A stretch of 64,000 nucleotides of DNA from Candidatus Koribacter versatilis Ellin345 (GCF_000014005.1 NC_008009.1:2294001-2358000); one strand, 5' to 3'. Counted from the first letter of the stretch, positions 28,521 to 38,463 are shown. Notes: generated by a model not told the origin, from the letters alone. A program made the numbers and translations.

Positions 28521-30664
28521 CAAGCGACGCGCTCGAACTGGAACTCAAGCAGCACGACGTCAACGACAAGCTGCACTGGTTCGAACTCGACCGGCGCGAT
28601 TTTTTGCGTGTCTTCGGCGGTGGGATGTTGATTTGCCTCTCGCGCGTTCCGGGAGTCGCGCAAGAGTCGGGGCGTCGCGGGGGCGGTCATGAGCTGCCGA
28701 AGGAAGTTTCGGCGTGGCTGCATATCGATGCCGATGGAAAGGTGACGGTCAATACCGGCAAGATCGAGTGCGGACAAAATATTCGTACGTCGCTTGCCCA
28801 ACAAGTTGCGGAAGAACTACACGTTCCAGTCGACTCGATCGCGATGATCATGGGCGACACCGACCTCGTTCCCTGGGACGCCGGAACATTCGGCAGTCGC
28901 TCTACGCCGACCATGGGTCCGCAACTCCGCACCATGGCCGCCGCCGCGAGTGCAGCCCTCATCGACCTCGCCGCGCAAAGATGGGGCCTCTCCGGGGACT
29001 TCACCCTTAGCACCCTCGACGGCAAGATCACCAATCCGAGAACCAAGGAAACACTCACCTACGGTGAACTCACGCGAGGCCAGCAAATCTCGCGGACAGT
29101 TGAGGGCGATCCGGACCTGACGCCCGCCATTTATTGGCACGTCGCCGGCAAGCCGGAGATTAAGGTCAACGGCCGCGACTTCGTCACCGGCGCGCACAAA
29201 TACCCGTCTGACATCCAGCGCCCCGGCATGATGTTCGGCAAAGTCCTCCGTCCCTCCGCCTACAAAGCCACGCTCGCCTCGGTGAATACCACAGCTGCCG
29301 AGAAAATTTCCGGCGTTAAAGTCGTTCGCGATGGTGATTTCGTCGGCGTGGTTGCGCCCGATGCGCACACCGCTGAGCAAGGTCTTAAGGCGCTCACCGC
29401 GAAGTGGAACGAACCGCAAGGGCCATCGAACGCGAACATTTTCGAATATCTCAAGACCAATCTTGATGGCGATCCCGAGGCTGAAGGCAAACCTCTCGAC
29501 AAGGTGACCGCCAACGTCAACATGGCGCGACGCTATACGCTGCAGTACATCGCGCACGCGCCGCTAGAGCCGCGCGCTGCCGTCGCCGAGTGGAACGGTG
29601 ACAAGCTCACGGTGTGGACAGGAACCCAACGTCCCTTCGGCGTGAAGGATGAACTCGTCGAGGCATTCCACATTTCGCCGTCGAACGTTCGCGTCATCCA
29701 GCCCGACATGGGATCCGGCTACGGTGGAAAGCACACCGGCGATGCTGCTATCGAAGCCGCGCGTCTCGCCAGAGCAGCGGGAAAGCCGGTGCGTGTCGTC
29801 TGGACGCGCGAAGAAGAATTCTGCTGGGCCTACTTCCGCCCTGCCGGCGCCATCGAGATTCGCGGCTCTGCGCTCAACGACGGCACGCTCGCTTACTGGG
29901 AGCACCACAACTACAATTCCGGCCCCGCCGCCATCGGAACACCCTATGAGTCCCGCGATAAGTCCATCGTTTTTCATCCGGTGAAGTCGCCGCTCCGCCA
30001 AGGTTCGTATCGGGGGCTCGCCGCCCCGGGCAACAATTTCGCGCGCGAATCCGTGATGGACGAACTCGCCCACGAGTTGAAAATGGATCCGCTCGCCTTC
30101 CGCCTCAAGAACCTGAAGAACGAGCGCCTCATCGCGGTGAGTAACGCCGCCGCCGAAAAATTCGGTTGGGCAAACCGCAGATCAACGCCGGAACTCGGTC
30201 AAGGCTTCGCGTGCGGCACTGACAAAGGTGGCTACACCGCCGCATGTGCTGAAGTCGCCATCGATCCGAAGACTAAGAAAGTGAAAGTCCGTCGCGTGGT
30301 GCAGGCGTGGGAGAGCGGTGCGGTGATCAATCCCAACGGCCTGCGCAACCAGATCGAAGGCGCGATCGTGCAGGCGATCGGTTGGGCACTCTTCGAGGCG
30401 ATTCTGTTCTCGAACAGCAAGATTGAGAACCCGCACTTCGCGCAGTACCGGCTGCCACGTTTCAGCGATGCCCCAAAAATCGAAATCGTTTTGCTCGATC
30501 GCAAGGACCTGCCATCGGCCGGCGCCGGTGAGACAGGGAACAACGTGCTCGCACCGGCAATTGGCAATGCCATTTTCGCTGCGACCGGCGTTAGACTGCG
30601 CCACCTGCCGATGTGTCCGGAGCGCGAGATACCGGGCGTTGAAGCATGGCCGTTCAAGTCCTGA
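28517..30664 (+). CDS. Molybdenum hydroxylase large subunit, IorB-like
   Basis: 715 aa. Tat signal RRDFLRVFGGG (residues 26-36) suggests export of the folded complex. Molybdopterin-binding segments GTFGSRSTPTMG and MGSGYGGKHTGDAA and the catalytic Glu in GAGETGNN near the C-terminus match aldehyde oxidase/isoquinoline 1-oxidoreductase beta subunits. Hydroxylates an aldehyde or N-heterocycle; substrate unknown. No cytochrome c or FAD subunit is adjacent. Start fixed by the 4-base overlap with the small subunit. Confidence 0.92.
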   Translation: MTSDALELELKQHDVNDKLHWFELDRRDFLRVFGGGMLICLSRVPGVAQESGRRGGGHELPKEVSAWLHIDADGKVTVNTGKIECGQNIRTSLAQQVAEELHVPVDSIAMIMGDTDLVPWDAGTFGSRSTPTMGPQLRTMAAAASAALIDLAAQRWGLSGDFTLSTLDGKITNPRTKETLTYGELTRGQQISRTVEGDPDLTPAIYWHVAGKPEIKVNGRDFVTGAHKYPSDIQRPGMMFGKVLRPSAYKATLASVNTTAAEKISGVKVVRDGDFVGVVAPDAHTAEQGLKALTAKWNEPQGPSNANIFEYLKTNLDGDPEAEGKPLDKVTANVNMARRYTLQYIAHAPLEPRAAVAEWNGDKLTVWTGTQRPFGVKDELVEAFHISPSNVRVIQPDMGSGYGGKHTGDAAIEAARLARAAGKPVRVVWTREEEFCWAYFRPAGAIEIRGSALNDGTLAYWEHHNYNSGPAAIGTPYESRDKSIVFHPVKSPLRQGSYRGLAAPGNNFARESVMDELAHELKMDPLAFRLKNLKNERLIAVSNAAAEKFGWANRRSTPELGQGFACGTDKGGYTAACAEVAIDPKTKKVKVRRVVQAWESGAVINPNGLRNQIEGAIVQAIGWALFEAILFSNSKIENPHFAQYRLPRFSDAPKIEIVLLDRKDLPSAGAGETGNNVLAPAIGNAIFAATGVRLRHLPMCPEREIPGVEAWPFKS

Positions 30665-30727
30665 TGGGGCGAGTTCCGCGACCCAAGGATTGATTTCGAA
30701 TAAAATGCCGCCCTCAGGGGTCTCGCG

Positions 30728-33145
30728 ATGAACTTCCGTTACGCGCTACGTCAAGCTATTCGAAGGCCGGCTTTTTCGCTGGCCGTCATTCTTACCGTTG
30801 CGCTCGGAGTTGGCGGTGTAACCGCGATCTTCACGATCGTTCATGCGGTATTGCTGAAGCCGCTTGCCTACAGGGATCCGTCTCGCCTAGTGGCCCTCCG
30901 CCATGGCGCAACCCCGATGCGATACGAGGAGTTCGCAGCGGGTGCCAGGACTTTGGATTCGCTCGGTGCATATGCCGGAGGGCAGGACGAGTTGTCGCTT
31001 ACCGGTTACGGCGAGCCGCAGGTCTTGAAGGCGGCGCGCGTCTCGGCAAATTGGCTTGGAGTGGTTGGGGTTTCGCCAATGCTGGGACGAAGCTTCTTCG
31101 ACTCCGAAGACCGAGAAGGCGGCCCGAACGCTGCGATGATCAGCGCCGAACTCTGGCATCGCGTCTTTCACGATGACAGACATATCCTCGGACAAACCAT
31201 CGCGCTCGACGGCTCGACCTACGTTGTCATCGGAGTGCTTCCACCGCGTTTTCAATTCCCGATCGAGAAGACCGACATTTGGGTCACGCATCCGGAGCAG
31301 TGGCTGCGCATTCCACGGGTGATGCAGCGCAATAGTCCGACCCTGAACCTTTTCGCGCGCCTCAAGCCGGGAGTGGACCTTGCCACCGCCGATGCGGAAT
31401 TGCAGGTCCTGCAAAAGAATTACATCCAGGCACATCCCGGCATGCTCGACGCGAAGCCCGACACCCCGGTGCACTGGGAGCAGATGAAAGACCTGCTCGT
31501 GAGCGACATCGCAGGCAAGCTGTGGATGCTCCTTGGCGCCGTGACGCTCGTGCTATTGCTGGTGTGTTCCAACGTTGCCAGTCTGTTGCTGGTAAGAGCA
31601 TCGGCTCGGTCTCACGAATTTGCGGTGCGTGCAGCGATCGGCGCCAGCCGCGCGAGGATCGTCGCGCAACTGCTTACTGAGAGCCTGCTGTATTCGTTTG
31701 TCGGCGGTGCCTTAGGTCTTCTGCTGGCATGGATCGGCGTGGCATTCCTCAAGCAGCTGCCGGGAATGGATCTGCCACGCTCGGGCGAAATTCAGATCGA
31801 TTTCTCCGTGCTGGGTTTTGCGCTGTTCCTCTCGCTCGTCACGGGGTTGATATTCGGCCTGATGCCGTCGCTGAGCGCATCGCGCACCGATCTCAATCGT
31901 GTGCTGCGGGCCAGCGGCGAAGCCGGCATCGCGTCAGACGGACGCCGTCGTTTTCTGCGCCTCAGCCTTCGCAGCGTTTTCGTGTTAAGCCAGGTTGGAA
32001 TCTCGGTCGTACTGCTGATCGGCACCGTGCTGTTGATCCGCAGTCTGGCGAATGTATACCGCGTGGATCCGGGATTTGAAAGCGCGCGGGTGGTGACGAT
32101 GAGTTTGGCGCTCTCACCGCAGCGCTACGATACCGCGGCGAAACAAGTGTCGTTTTACGAGGAGATCGTACGTCGGGTGCAAGCGCTGCCAGGCGTGCAG
32201 GGAGCTGCGGTCACGCGTACGGTCCCGATGGCCGGTTTTGCGATGTCGCCCATCCAGGTGGCGGAACGAGAGTTCTTGCCGCTCAACCAGCGGCCGCTTG
32301 CAGCGTTGCAGAGTGTGACTCCTGGCTATTTATCAACCATGAGTATTCCGCTCCTCCGCGGGCGCGATATCGGTAACCACGACCGGCAGGACGCGCCACC
32401 GATTGCGCTCATCAGCGTGGCACTGGCGAAGCAATTCTGGCCGCAGTATCCCGCGGGGCCAGACCCCATCGGACAGCATCTCGTATTGGGCACCAAGCAG
32501 GAGCGGTTCGAGATTGTCGGTATTTGCGGCGACGTCCACCAGGCAGGCCTGGATACGGATGTTGGACCGGAGATGTACACCGCTTTGGCGCAGCAGCCGC
32601 CGGTGCCGGCGACGTTCGTCGTGCGTACCGCCAGCGATCCTCTCGCGATGACCGGCGCAATTCGCGCGCAGATCCTGCAGGTTGACCCTGATCAAGCAGT
32701 GAGTGACGTTGCCACCATGGGCGCGGTGATCGACGAATCAGAAGGGCAGTTGCGGACCATGATGCGGCTGCTCGCGATATTTGCCTGCGTCGCCATGGTG
32801 ATTGCCGTCGTGGGCTTGTATGGCTTTACGGCGTATGCGGTGGAGCAGCGGGAGCGGGAGATCGGCATTCGACGCGCATTGGGTGCCAATCGAGTGGATG
32901 TGCTCGCGCTCATCTTGCGGCAAACTCTCTTCCTGACCGTTGCCGGTTCGGTCGCTGGCGTCGGTGCGGCGATGTTCCTCAACCGCTTGCTGACGGACAT
33001 GCTCTTCGAGGTGAAGGGAACCGATGTTCTGACGTATGTGACGGCGGCGCTGCTATTCGTGACCGTGGCGGTGGTAGCAAGTTACGGTGCAGCCAAACGC
33101 GCAGCAACCATCGATCCAATCATTGCGATTCGCTCGGCGAACTGA
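30728..33145 (+). CDS. ADOP/MacB-type ABC permease
   Basis: 805 aa. First helix 17-43, periplasmic MacB_PCD domain, three helices with the FtsX signature ('VCSNVASLLLVRASARSHEF'), then the whole unit again (helix near 415, PCD, FtsX 'REIGIRRALGANRVDVL'). This is the duplicated layout of the acidobacterial orphan permease (ADOP) family. No ATPase gene lies next to it, as usual for ADOPs; substrate unknown. It is 63 bases after the hydroxylase, same strand. Confidence 0.9.
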   Translation: MNFRYALRQAIRRPAFSLAVILTVALGVGGVTAIFTIVHAVLLKPLAYRDPSRLVALRHGATPMRYEEFAAGARTLDSLGAYAGGQDELSLTGYGEPQVLKAARVSANWLGVVGVSPMLGRSFFDSEDREGGPNAAMISAELWHRVFHDDRHILGQTIALDGSTYVVIGVLPPRFQFPIEKTDIWVTHPEQWLRIPRVMQRNSPTLNLFARLKPGVDLATADAELQVLQKNYIQAHPGMLDAKPDTPVHWEQMKDLLVSDIAGKLWMLLGAVTLVLLLVCSNVASLLLVRASARSHEFAVRAAIGASRARIVAQLLTESLLYSFVGGALGLLLAWIGVAFLKQLPGMDLPRSGEIQIDFSVLGFALFLSLVTGLIFGLMPSLSASRTDLNRVLRASGEAGIASDGRRRFLRLSLRSVFVLSQVGISVVLLIGTVLLIRSLANVYRVDPGFESARVVTMSLALSPQRYDTAAKQVSFYEEIVRRVQALPGVQGAAVTRTVPMAGFAMSPIQVAEREFLPLNQRPLAALQSVTPGYLSTMSIPLLRGRDIGNHDRQDAPPIALISVALAKQFWPQYPAGPDPIGQHLVLGTKQERFEIVGICGDVHQAGLDTDVGPEMYTALAQQPPVPATFVVRTASDPLAMTGAIRAQILQVDPDQAVSDVATMGAVIDESEGQLRTMMRLLAIFACVAMVIAVVGLYGFTAYAVEQREREIGIRRALGANRVDVLALILRQTLFLTVAGSVAGVGAAMFLNRLLTDMLFEVKGTDVLTYVTAALLFVTVAVVASYGAAKRAATIDPIIAIRSAN

Positions 33146-33163
33146 GAGAGCAGTGCTGCTCGT

Positions 33164-33961
33164 CTACCTCTTCTGCTGGATGAGCCTTGCGGTCATCACG
33201 ACGCCGTCGCGGTCGTCGCTGAGCTTGATCGGGAAGACCAGCACGTTCCACTGCCAGTAGGCGCTTTTGACGGGGAGGTGCGATGCGCCACGAATGCCAC
33301 GCCGGTCGATGTAGGTCTCGCGGGTGTCAGCGACCTGGCGGATGATCTCGCGCCATTCGTCACTGATTTGCGGATAGGTGTCGAACAAGTTCTGGCCGGG
33401 AAACCAGGAGCGTTTCTTGTCGAGAACGGAAGCGGCGTAATCGTTCACGTATTGCCAATTGCCGTCGCGGTCCATGATCTCAAGGACGACGTCTTCACCC
33501 ATCGCCATCGCAATGCGCGAATAGAAGAAGTCGCGGGCGTCCACAACCACGGGTTTGCCGCGACGCTTGGCTTCAAAGGAACGCAGGGCGTTCACGAGGT
33601 CGTCGACGGAACTGTAACCCTTGAGCAGATGCATGTCGGCGACGCCGCCGAAACGGCGCTCGAGGGTGGCGGAGAGGATGATGATCGGAACTTGTGGGCG
33701 CTTCCTGCGCAACGAGTCGGCGACTTCGGTGCCGAACTTGCCATGGCCGAGGTGGTAGTCGAGGACGGCGATGTCGATTTGATCGAGCTTGGCTTCGGCT
33801 TCTTCGATCGAGGCCGAGGTGACGACTTCGTAGCCCTTCTGGCGAAGTATCGCAGCACGAAGGACGAGGTTTTCTTCGCTATCGTCGAGCAGCAGCACGC
33901 GGATCGGCTTGGGGCCAGACGTGATCGAGACAACGGTATTGGACGACGTGGGTTCGGTCAT
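33164..33961 (-). CDS. Response regulator with PAS output domain
   Basis: 265 aa. Receiver domain about 20-135: acidic pair D26/D27, phosphoacceptor D68 (VLDYHLG), S97 and K114. A PAS-like domain follows (about 150-255: 'VVLEIMDRDGNWQYVNDYAA'). No DNA-binding, kinase or GGDEF domain, so it probably acts by protein contact. Start at 33961; a GTG 17 codons upstream is possible. No sensor kinase nearby. Confidence 0.8.
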   Translation of the reverse strand: MTEPTSSNTVVSITSGPKPIRVLLLDDSEENLVLRAAILRQKGYEVVTSASIEEAEAKLDQIDIAVLDYHLGHGKFGTEVADSLRRKRPQVPIIILSATLERRFGGVADMHLLKGYSSVDDLVNALRSFEAKRRGKPVVVDARDFFYSRIAMAMGEDVVLEIMDRDGNWQYVNDYAASVLDKKRSWFPGQNLFDTYPQISDEWREIIRQVADTRETYIDRRGIRGASHLPVKSAYWQWNVLVFPIKLSDDRDGVVMTARLIQQKR

Positions 33962-34031
33962 GGGGGACAGGGCCGAGCGAATCAAAAACTGTACGGCAAG
34001 CAGCGCAACCACTCAACGTCTTTTCTGGCAG

Positions 34032-35045
34032 CTACTCACTTTTCTTGGATGCAAGATTTCGCAGTTCCTTCACAATTTCCGGCAATCTCGTCTGGATTTG
34101 CCAGGAACGGATCCACTGCTTGTGGTCGTATGACGGCGAGCCGCCAATGCGTTTGCCGGGCTCGATGTCGTTCTGCACACCGGTTTGGCCGGCCGCGATT
34201 ACCCCGTCACCAATGTGTAGATGTCCGGCGACCCCGACTTGACCCGCAAGAATTACGTTTTTGCCGACGTGGCTGGAACCGGCGAGTCCAACCTGTGAGC
34301 AGAGCAGGGAATGTTCGCCGACGGAGCTGCCGTGGCCGATCATTACGAGGTTGTCGATCTTGGCGTCGGCATAGATGTGAGTCTCGCCGATTGAGGCCCG
34401 GTCGACGGTGGAGTTGGCTTGTACTTCAACGTTGTCGTCGAGGATGGTAGTGCCAGATTGGGCGATCTTGTACCAGCCGTCGGTGTCGCGGGCGAAGCCG
34501 TAGCCGTCGGCGCCAATTACCACGCCGTTCTGCAGGATGACGTTGTTGCCAATGCGGCAGTGCTCGCGGACAACCGCGTGCGCGTGCGCGAAGAAATTGT
34601 CGCCAATAGTCACGCCTTCGTAGATGACGACGTGCGCGCGAAGAACGCAATTCGCGCCGATGGCAACGTTGTCCTCAATCACCACGTAAGGGCCAATCGA
34701 AGCGTTCGCGCCCACCTTCGCCGTGGGAGAGATGACCGCGGTGGGGTGAATGCCCGGAGCGTACTTTGGCGCTTGGTAGAAGAGCTCGATCGCCTTCGCG
34801 AACGTGAGGTACGGATTCTTGCTGCGGACGAGCGGCGCGCGACCGGCGGTGAAGTCGTCGGAGACGATGATCGCGCCGGCGTGCGTTGTCTTCGCGGCCG
34901 CAGCGTAGCGCGGGTTCGAGACGAAGGTGATATCTGTGGGCCCGGCTGCTTCGATGCCGGTGACGGCGGTGATCTCAACCGCGTCAGGGTCGGGACAGTT
35001 GTCGAGGGTGCAGCCGAGGCGGCGGGCGATCTCGGAGAGCTTCAT
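34032..35045 (-). CDS. lpxD: UDP-3-O-acylglucosamine N-acyltransferase LpxD
   Basis: 337 aa, normal length. N-terminal uridine-binding domain (1-95), left-handed beta-helix of hexapeptide repeats (about 100-285) and a short helical tail. The catalytic His lies in '[20 protein letters not shown]'. Third step of lipid A synthesis, adding a hydroxyacyl chain to the glucosamine amine; implies an outer membrane with LPS. No other lpx gene in the window. Confidence 0.95.
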   Translation of the reverse strand: MKLSEIARRLGCTLDNCPDPDAVEITAVTGIEAAGPTDITFVSNPRYAAAAKTTHAGAIIVSDDFTAGRAPLVRSKNPYLTFAKAIELFYQAPKYAPGIHPTAVISPTAKVGANASIGPYVVIEDNVAIGANCVLRAHVVIYEGVTIGDNFFAHAHAVVREHCRIGNNVILQNGVVIGADGYGFARDTDGWYKIAQSGTTILDDNVEVQANSTVDRASIGETHIYADAKIDNLVMIGHGSSVGEHSLLCSQVGLAGSSHVGKNVILAGQVGVAGHLHIGDGVIAAGQTGVQNDIEPGKRIGGSPSYDHKQWIRSWQIQTRLPEIVKELRNLASKKSE

Positions 35046-35076
35046 AGAATGATTCTACTTGCGGAGGGAAATCGTA

Positions 35077-35109
35077 TTCACCGCAGAGACACAGAGGGGC
35101 AGAGGTGAA
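35077..35109. repeat. CACCGCAGAG-type dispersed repeat, short copy
   Basis: TTCACCGCAGAGACACAGAG and then AGAGGTGAA, a compact copy with TTCACC/GGTGAA ends. The same sequence opens the 54648-54782 element. Lies directly upstream of lpxD. Confidence 0.65.
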
Positions 35110-35133
35110 TAGAGTGTGGCTCAAGTTCGCGTT

Positions 35134-35541
35134 CTAGTTTTCGTAGTAGCCGGACGATGCCGAGGGTGGAAAGAAGCGCTCCGCGATGGCGTCGGCAACC
35201 CAGATCGCGATGAAGAAGAATAGGAAATCCCCCAATCCAAGCAATCCGATATTTCCCCGGCTCCGCGGTAAGGGGATCATGGAAAAGAGCGGGATGTGTA
35301 GCGCTAGTAACAGAACGACCAAGACCCAAAACCAGAGGTGCTTCCGCAACTCCCACCGAGATCCGACCGCGAGCGCGACACTTCCCAAGATAATGGAGGT
35401 CGTCAGTCCCAAGTTTTCTTTCCCCAAGAACAGGGAGAATAAGGACACGGAAAAGACGATCACCACGATGATGAGGTGAAGAGTGTAGTTGGGCCGGCGT
35501 TTTGCTTTGGGCGGCTCGTAGTCGAACATGTCCGGCGACAT
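35134..35541 (-). CDS. Small integral membrane protein (135 aa)
   Basis: Four to five hydrophobic segments (about 20-38, 42-58, 65-85, 95-118) after a charged start. Family not recognised. Start at 35541 preferred because the upstream 36 codons are low-complexity and have no ribosome site; 35649 remains possible. Confidence 0.6.
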   Translation of the reverse strand: MSPDMFDYEPPKAKRRPNYTLHLIIVVIVFSVSLFSLFLGKENLGLTTSIILGSVALAVGSRWELRKHLWFWVLVVLLLALHIPLFSMIPLPRSRGNIGLLGLGDFLFFFIAIWVADAIAERFFPPSASSGYYEN

Positions 35542-35744
35542 TATTGCCGATTCACCTACAACCGGAAATGGAAGACTTTCTGGACTCGCAGCAGGTCCCG
35601 GTCGTCTCCCACGTTCGTTCCTTTCAGTTCCGATAAGTGGGACAGACATCGTGACAAGACACAGGTAAGTTTGCGCATGTGGGGCAGTGGCTCCCTGCGG
35701 TAAGCAGCTCTTTCACAACTTACAGACCAACTCGCAAGTTCAAT

Positions 35745-35854
35745 GTTTTGAATATTTTGCCTCTAACCCGTTTATCTTGAATATTTTGCGGATCATGCGT
35801 TAGCTAAGTCCCGCGTTTTGAAGATTTTGCAATTTCGCTTGGGGGAGGGGGTAC
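35745..35854 (-). repeat. C-rich-headed direct-repeat element, copy 1
   Basis: On the minus strand, 43 bases after the stop of the gene at 35897, GTACCCCCTCCCCC is followed by three direct repeats of GCAAAATATTCAA (35815-35830, 35775-35789, 35745-35760; the first reads GCAAAATCTTCAA). Spacing is about 41 and 29 bases. The same layout follows another gene at 54373. Confidence 0.7.
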
Positions 35855-35896
35855 TACTTGGTTATAGGGATATAGACCGAGGAGATCCCCTGGCAG

Positions 35897-36364
35897 CTAT
35901 TCCGTAAAAAGCGGTTCTTGCGCGGTTGCGTCCGGCTTGCGCCGCACTTTTTCCCCGATTACGCCGAGGACGGACATCTCGGTCAGCGCGGAGCGGGGGA
36001 CGAAGATGCGCTGGGTGTTGGAGCGGGTGTCGGGTGGGTTTATGAGGAAGCCGTCGGCGGTGACCTGCATGAGGTCGTTGGGCATCAGACCTTCGATCAC
36101 GTCGTTGTCGCGGAATTTGAGGCGGACCCAAAGGCCCTCGGCGCGCGGACGGGTCGTGAACGTTTTGCGGGTTAGATCTTCGGAGTCGCTGAAGTCGCGG
36201 ACGAAGTAGACGCCCTTGATGTCGCGGAGTTCGATCATCACCACGTTGCCGGCCGTGTTCAGAAGCTCGACTTTGCCGTCGGCAATGAAGTGGGTGCCGA
36301 CGAAGCCGCTAAGGCTGTCGCGATCCAGCTTCCGGACGATGACTTTTTTGTGCGTGGAGGCCAT
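35897..36364 (-). CDS. Conserved cytoplasmic protein of unknown function (155 aa)
   Basis: No signal peptide or helix. 'VIVRKLDRDSLSGFVGTHF', then DIKGVYFVRDFSD and a second half 'LWVRLKFRDNDVIEGLMPND', suggest two small beta-barrel (Sm- or PRC-like) units. I recognise the type from acidobacterial genomes as a conserved hypothetical. ATG 36364 chosen; the frame runs further without a ribosome site. Confidence 0.6.
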   Translation of the reverse strand: MASTHKKVIVRKLDRDSLSGFVGTHFIADGKVELLNTAGNVVMIELRDIKGVYFVRDFSDSEDLTRKTFTTRPRAEGLWVRLKFRDNDVIEGLMPNDLMQVTADGFLINPPDTRSNTQRIFVPRSALTEMSVLGVIGEKVRRKPDATAQEPLFTE

Positions 36365-36674
36365 AGTGCTGCGATGCCGGGCACCCCAATAGATTGCGGT
36401 ACTCCGCCGGTTCGATTTTCGCACCTTTTGCGCGCCTTATCTCCTATCAAATCAACTTTGTAGCCAAATCGTTAACGCTGTGGTATCGTGACGCTGTTGC
36501 CGCGTCTTCGGTGCATTTTTACCAAGTAGTGCAGTTTCAACCACTTAGATAGGCAGACCGAGCTCCCCAGGGAGCCAATAAAAGGGAAATTCCCCGACGG
36601 AACCGAGTGTCGTACTGTGCACGGCACCGAATAACGAGGCGTGAGTGTACCGCCCGGCAGGGGACGTAAGATCA
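36365..36674. other. Gene-free divergent region
   Basis: Separates two divergent genes and must hold both promoters. One imperfect inverted repeat, AAGTAGTGCAG...CAACCACTT, is near 36525-36548. No small gene, riboswitch or RNA recognised. Confidence 0.5.
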
Positions 36675-38378
36675 ATGGCTGATTACATTTACGCAATGGA
36701 AACCCGGTTCTCGCCTGATCAGCAGAAGGCTGTGAACCTGATAACCGACGTCGCGCGCGCCCACGACATGAATATTTACCTGACGGGCGGGGCGCTCCGA
36801 GACCTCCTCACCGGTTTCCCCATCCGCGATATCGACCTGACGGTCCAGGGAAACCCCTTTAAGTTACAGAAAGATTTAGAGAAAGCTGGCGCTGCGGTGC
36901 ATGGCACCGAGGAGGACAGCAAGACCCTCCACCTGCTGCTGCCAGGAAATGTCCGCGTGGAAGTCAGTATGTCGCGGTCGGCTACCTACGAGAAGCCAGG
37001 CAAGCCGCCCAAGGTTGAGCCTGCCACGATTAACGAAGACCTCCGCCGCCGTGACTTTACCGTCAACGCGATGGCGCTCTCGCTGAACCCGGGGTCGAAG
37101 GGCTTGCTCGCCGATCCGTTCAACGGCGTCGCGGACATCGAACTCAAAGTCCTGCGGATCCTCCACAACTACGCGTTCTACGAAGAGCCATCGCGGCTTC
37201 TGCGTGCCGTGCGTTTCGCTGCGCGGTTCCACTGGCCGTTGGAAGAGCGGACCCAGGCACGGTACGACGCGGCCAAAGAGAACAGCTACATCGAGTACAT
37301 CAACAAAGACGCGGTTGGCTATGAGTTGGAGCAGGTCGCGCGCGAGGACAATCCGATTGAGATTGTGCGCGCGATGGAGAAGGAAGGCTGGCTGAAGGTA
37401 CTGCATCCGCATTGGACAGTGGCCAAGCTGGAGTCTCCGGAACTGACGCAGTTGCTGAAGGTGCGCCAGCAGATGCTGGACTTCGGCATCAACGTGGATG
37501 CATCGCCGGCGGTCATGTATTTCATGACCAGGAAACTCGGCGACAAGGACATTGCTGACATCCAGAAGCAGATTCCGCGTCGGGACTTCGTGCACTCGTG
37601 GAAGCACCTGGACGATGGCGCCAAAGATTTGGCGAAGCGGTTATCGGGGAAGGAAGCGAACACCGTTTCCGGCACCTGGAAGCTGTTGAGTTCGGCGTCG
37701 CCAGAGGCGTTGCTCTTCCTTGCAATTATTGGGCGCAATGCGTCGGTACAAGACAAGATCAAGAACTTCTTCGGCAAGTGGCGCCAGGTACGCGAGAAGC
37801 TGCCGTTCCCCGAAATGGCGGAACTGCTGATCACGCCGCAGCTGCCCGACTATCCGAAGATTGCGGATGAAGCGTTCCTGATGCTATTGGACGGCAAACT
37901 TCGTTCGCACAATGACATCATCAAGTTCCTGAAGCCGTACGCGCCACCACCGCCACCCCCACCGCCTCCGCCCCCGGCAAAGCGCGGACGCAAGGGGGCA
38001 TTGGCCGCCGCAGCGAAGACTCCGGTTGCCGCTGCGGGTGCGCCAGGCGAACCGGCCAAACGTGGACGAAAGCCGAAGGCGGGAGCCCCGCCAGTTGCCA
38101 CAGCGCCACCGGCAGCTCCGGTTCCGCCTGCGGCAGTTCCGGCAAAAGCAACGGCGCCAGGTCCAGTAAAAAGTGCGCCAGCCAAAGCGGCTCCGGAAGT
38201 GAAGAAAGCGCCAGAGGCCAAAAAGGCCCCTGCGCCCGAGCCAAAGAAAACGGCCAAGCCCGAACCGCCAAAGAAGGCAGTGAAGGTAGCACCGAAGAAG
38301 CCTGTTTCGAAGCCGGCCCCTAAGAAAGCAGCGCCGGCGAAGAAAGTGACGAAGGCTCCAGCGAAGAAAAAGAAGTAA
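36675..38378 (+). CDS. tRNA nucleotidyltransferase with histone-like tail
   Basis: 567 aa. Class II nucleotidyltransferase head: GGALRD (38-43), catalytic DxD at D52/D54, NEDLRRRDFTVNAMAL, and the RLLRAVRFAARF helix; then a helical region to about 415. This adds CCA to tRNA 3' ends or poly(A) to RNA. From residue 424 comes a run of 11 prolines and about 130 residues of Ala/Pro/Lys with two KRGRK AT-hook-like motifs, much like histone H1 tails. ATG 36675 chosen; a GTG at 36645 with GAGG upstream is an alternative. Both tRNAs in this window encode CCA, so its role here is repair rather than maturation of those two. Confidence 0.85.
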   Translation: MADYIYAMETRFSPDQQKAVNLITDVARAHDMNIYLTGGALRDLLTGFPIRDIDLTVQGNPFKLQKDLEKAGAAVHGTEEDSKTLHLLLPGNVRVEVSMSRSATYEKPGKPPKVEPATINEDLRRRDFTVNAMALSLNPGSKGLLADPFNGVADIELKVLRILHNYAFYEEPSRLLRAVRFAARFHWPLEERTQARYDAAKENSYIEYINKDAVGYELEQVAREDNPIEIVRAMEKEGWLKVLHPHWTVAKLESPELTQLLKVRQQMLDFGINVDASPAVMYFMTRKLGDKDIADIQKQIPRRDFVHSWKHLDDGAKDLAKRLSGKEANTVSGTWKLLSSASPEALLFLAIIGRNASVQDKIKNFFGKWRQVREKLPFPEMAELLITPQLPDYPKIADEAFLMLLDGKLRSHNDIIKFLKPYAPPPPPPPPPPPAKRGRKGALAAAAKTPVAAAGAPGEPAKRGRKPKAGAPPVATAPPAAPVPPAAVPAKATAPGPVKSAPAKAAPEVKKAPEAKKAPAPEPKKTAKPEPPKKAVKVAPKKPVSKPAPKKAAPAKKVTKAPAKKKK

Positions 38379-38396
38379 CGTAGCGACAAGCGAAAA

Positions 38397-38424
38397 AAGG
38401 CGTGCTTACGAGCACGCCTTTCGT
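38397..38424 (+). terminator. Intrinsic terminator
   Basis: Stem AAGGCGTGCT / AGCACGCCTT with tetraloop TACG, then TCGTCGTTTG. Starts 18 bases after the nucleotidyltransferase stop. An A-run in front makes it work in reverse too. Confidence 0.8.
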
Positions 38425-38463
38425 CGTTTGCGGTGTCTATAGATTGGCGGGAGGATTTGCAAT

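Noticed and set aside
33278-34450. 390-aa plus-strand frame across the receiver-PAS and lpxD genes
   Set aside because: Antisense to two clear genes and shows no domain.
35745-35854. CRISPR array
   Set aside because: Repeats are about 13-16 bases, only three, with unequal spacing and no cas genes; they belong to the C-rich-headed element.
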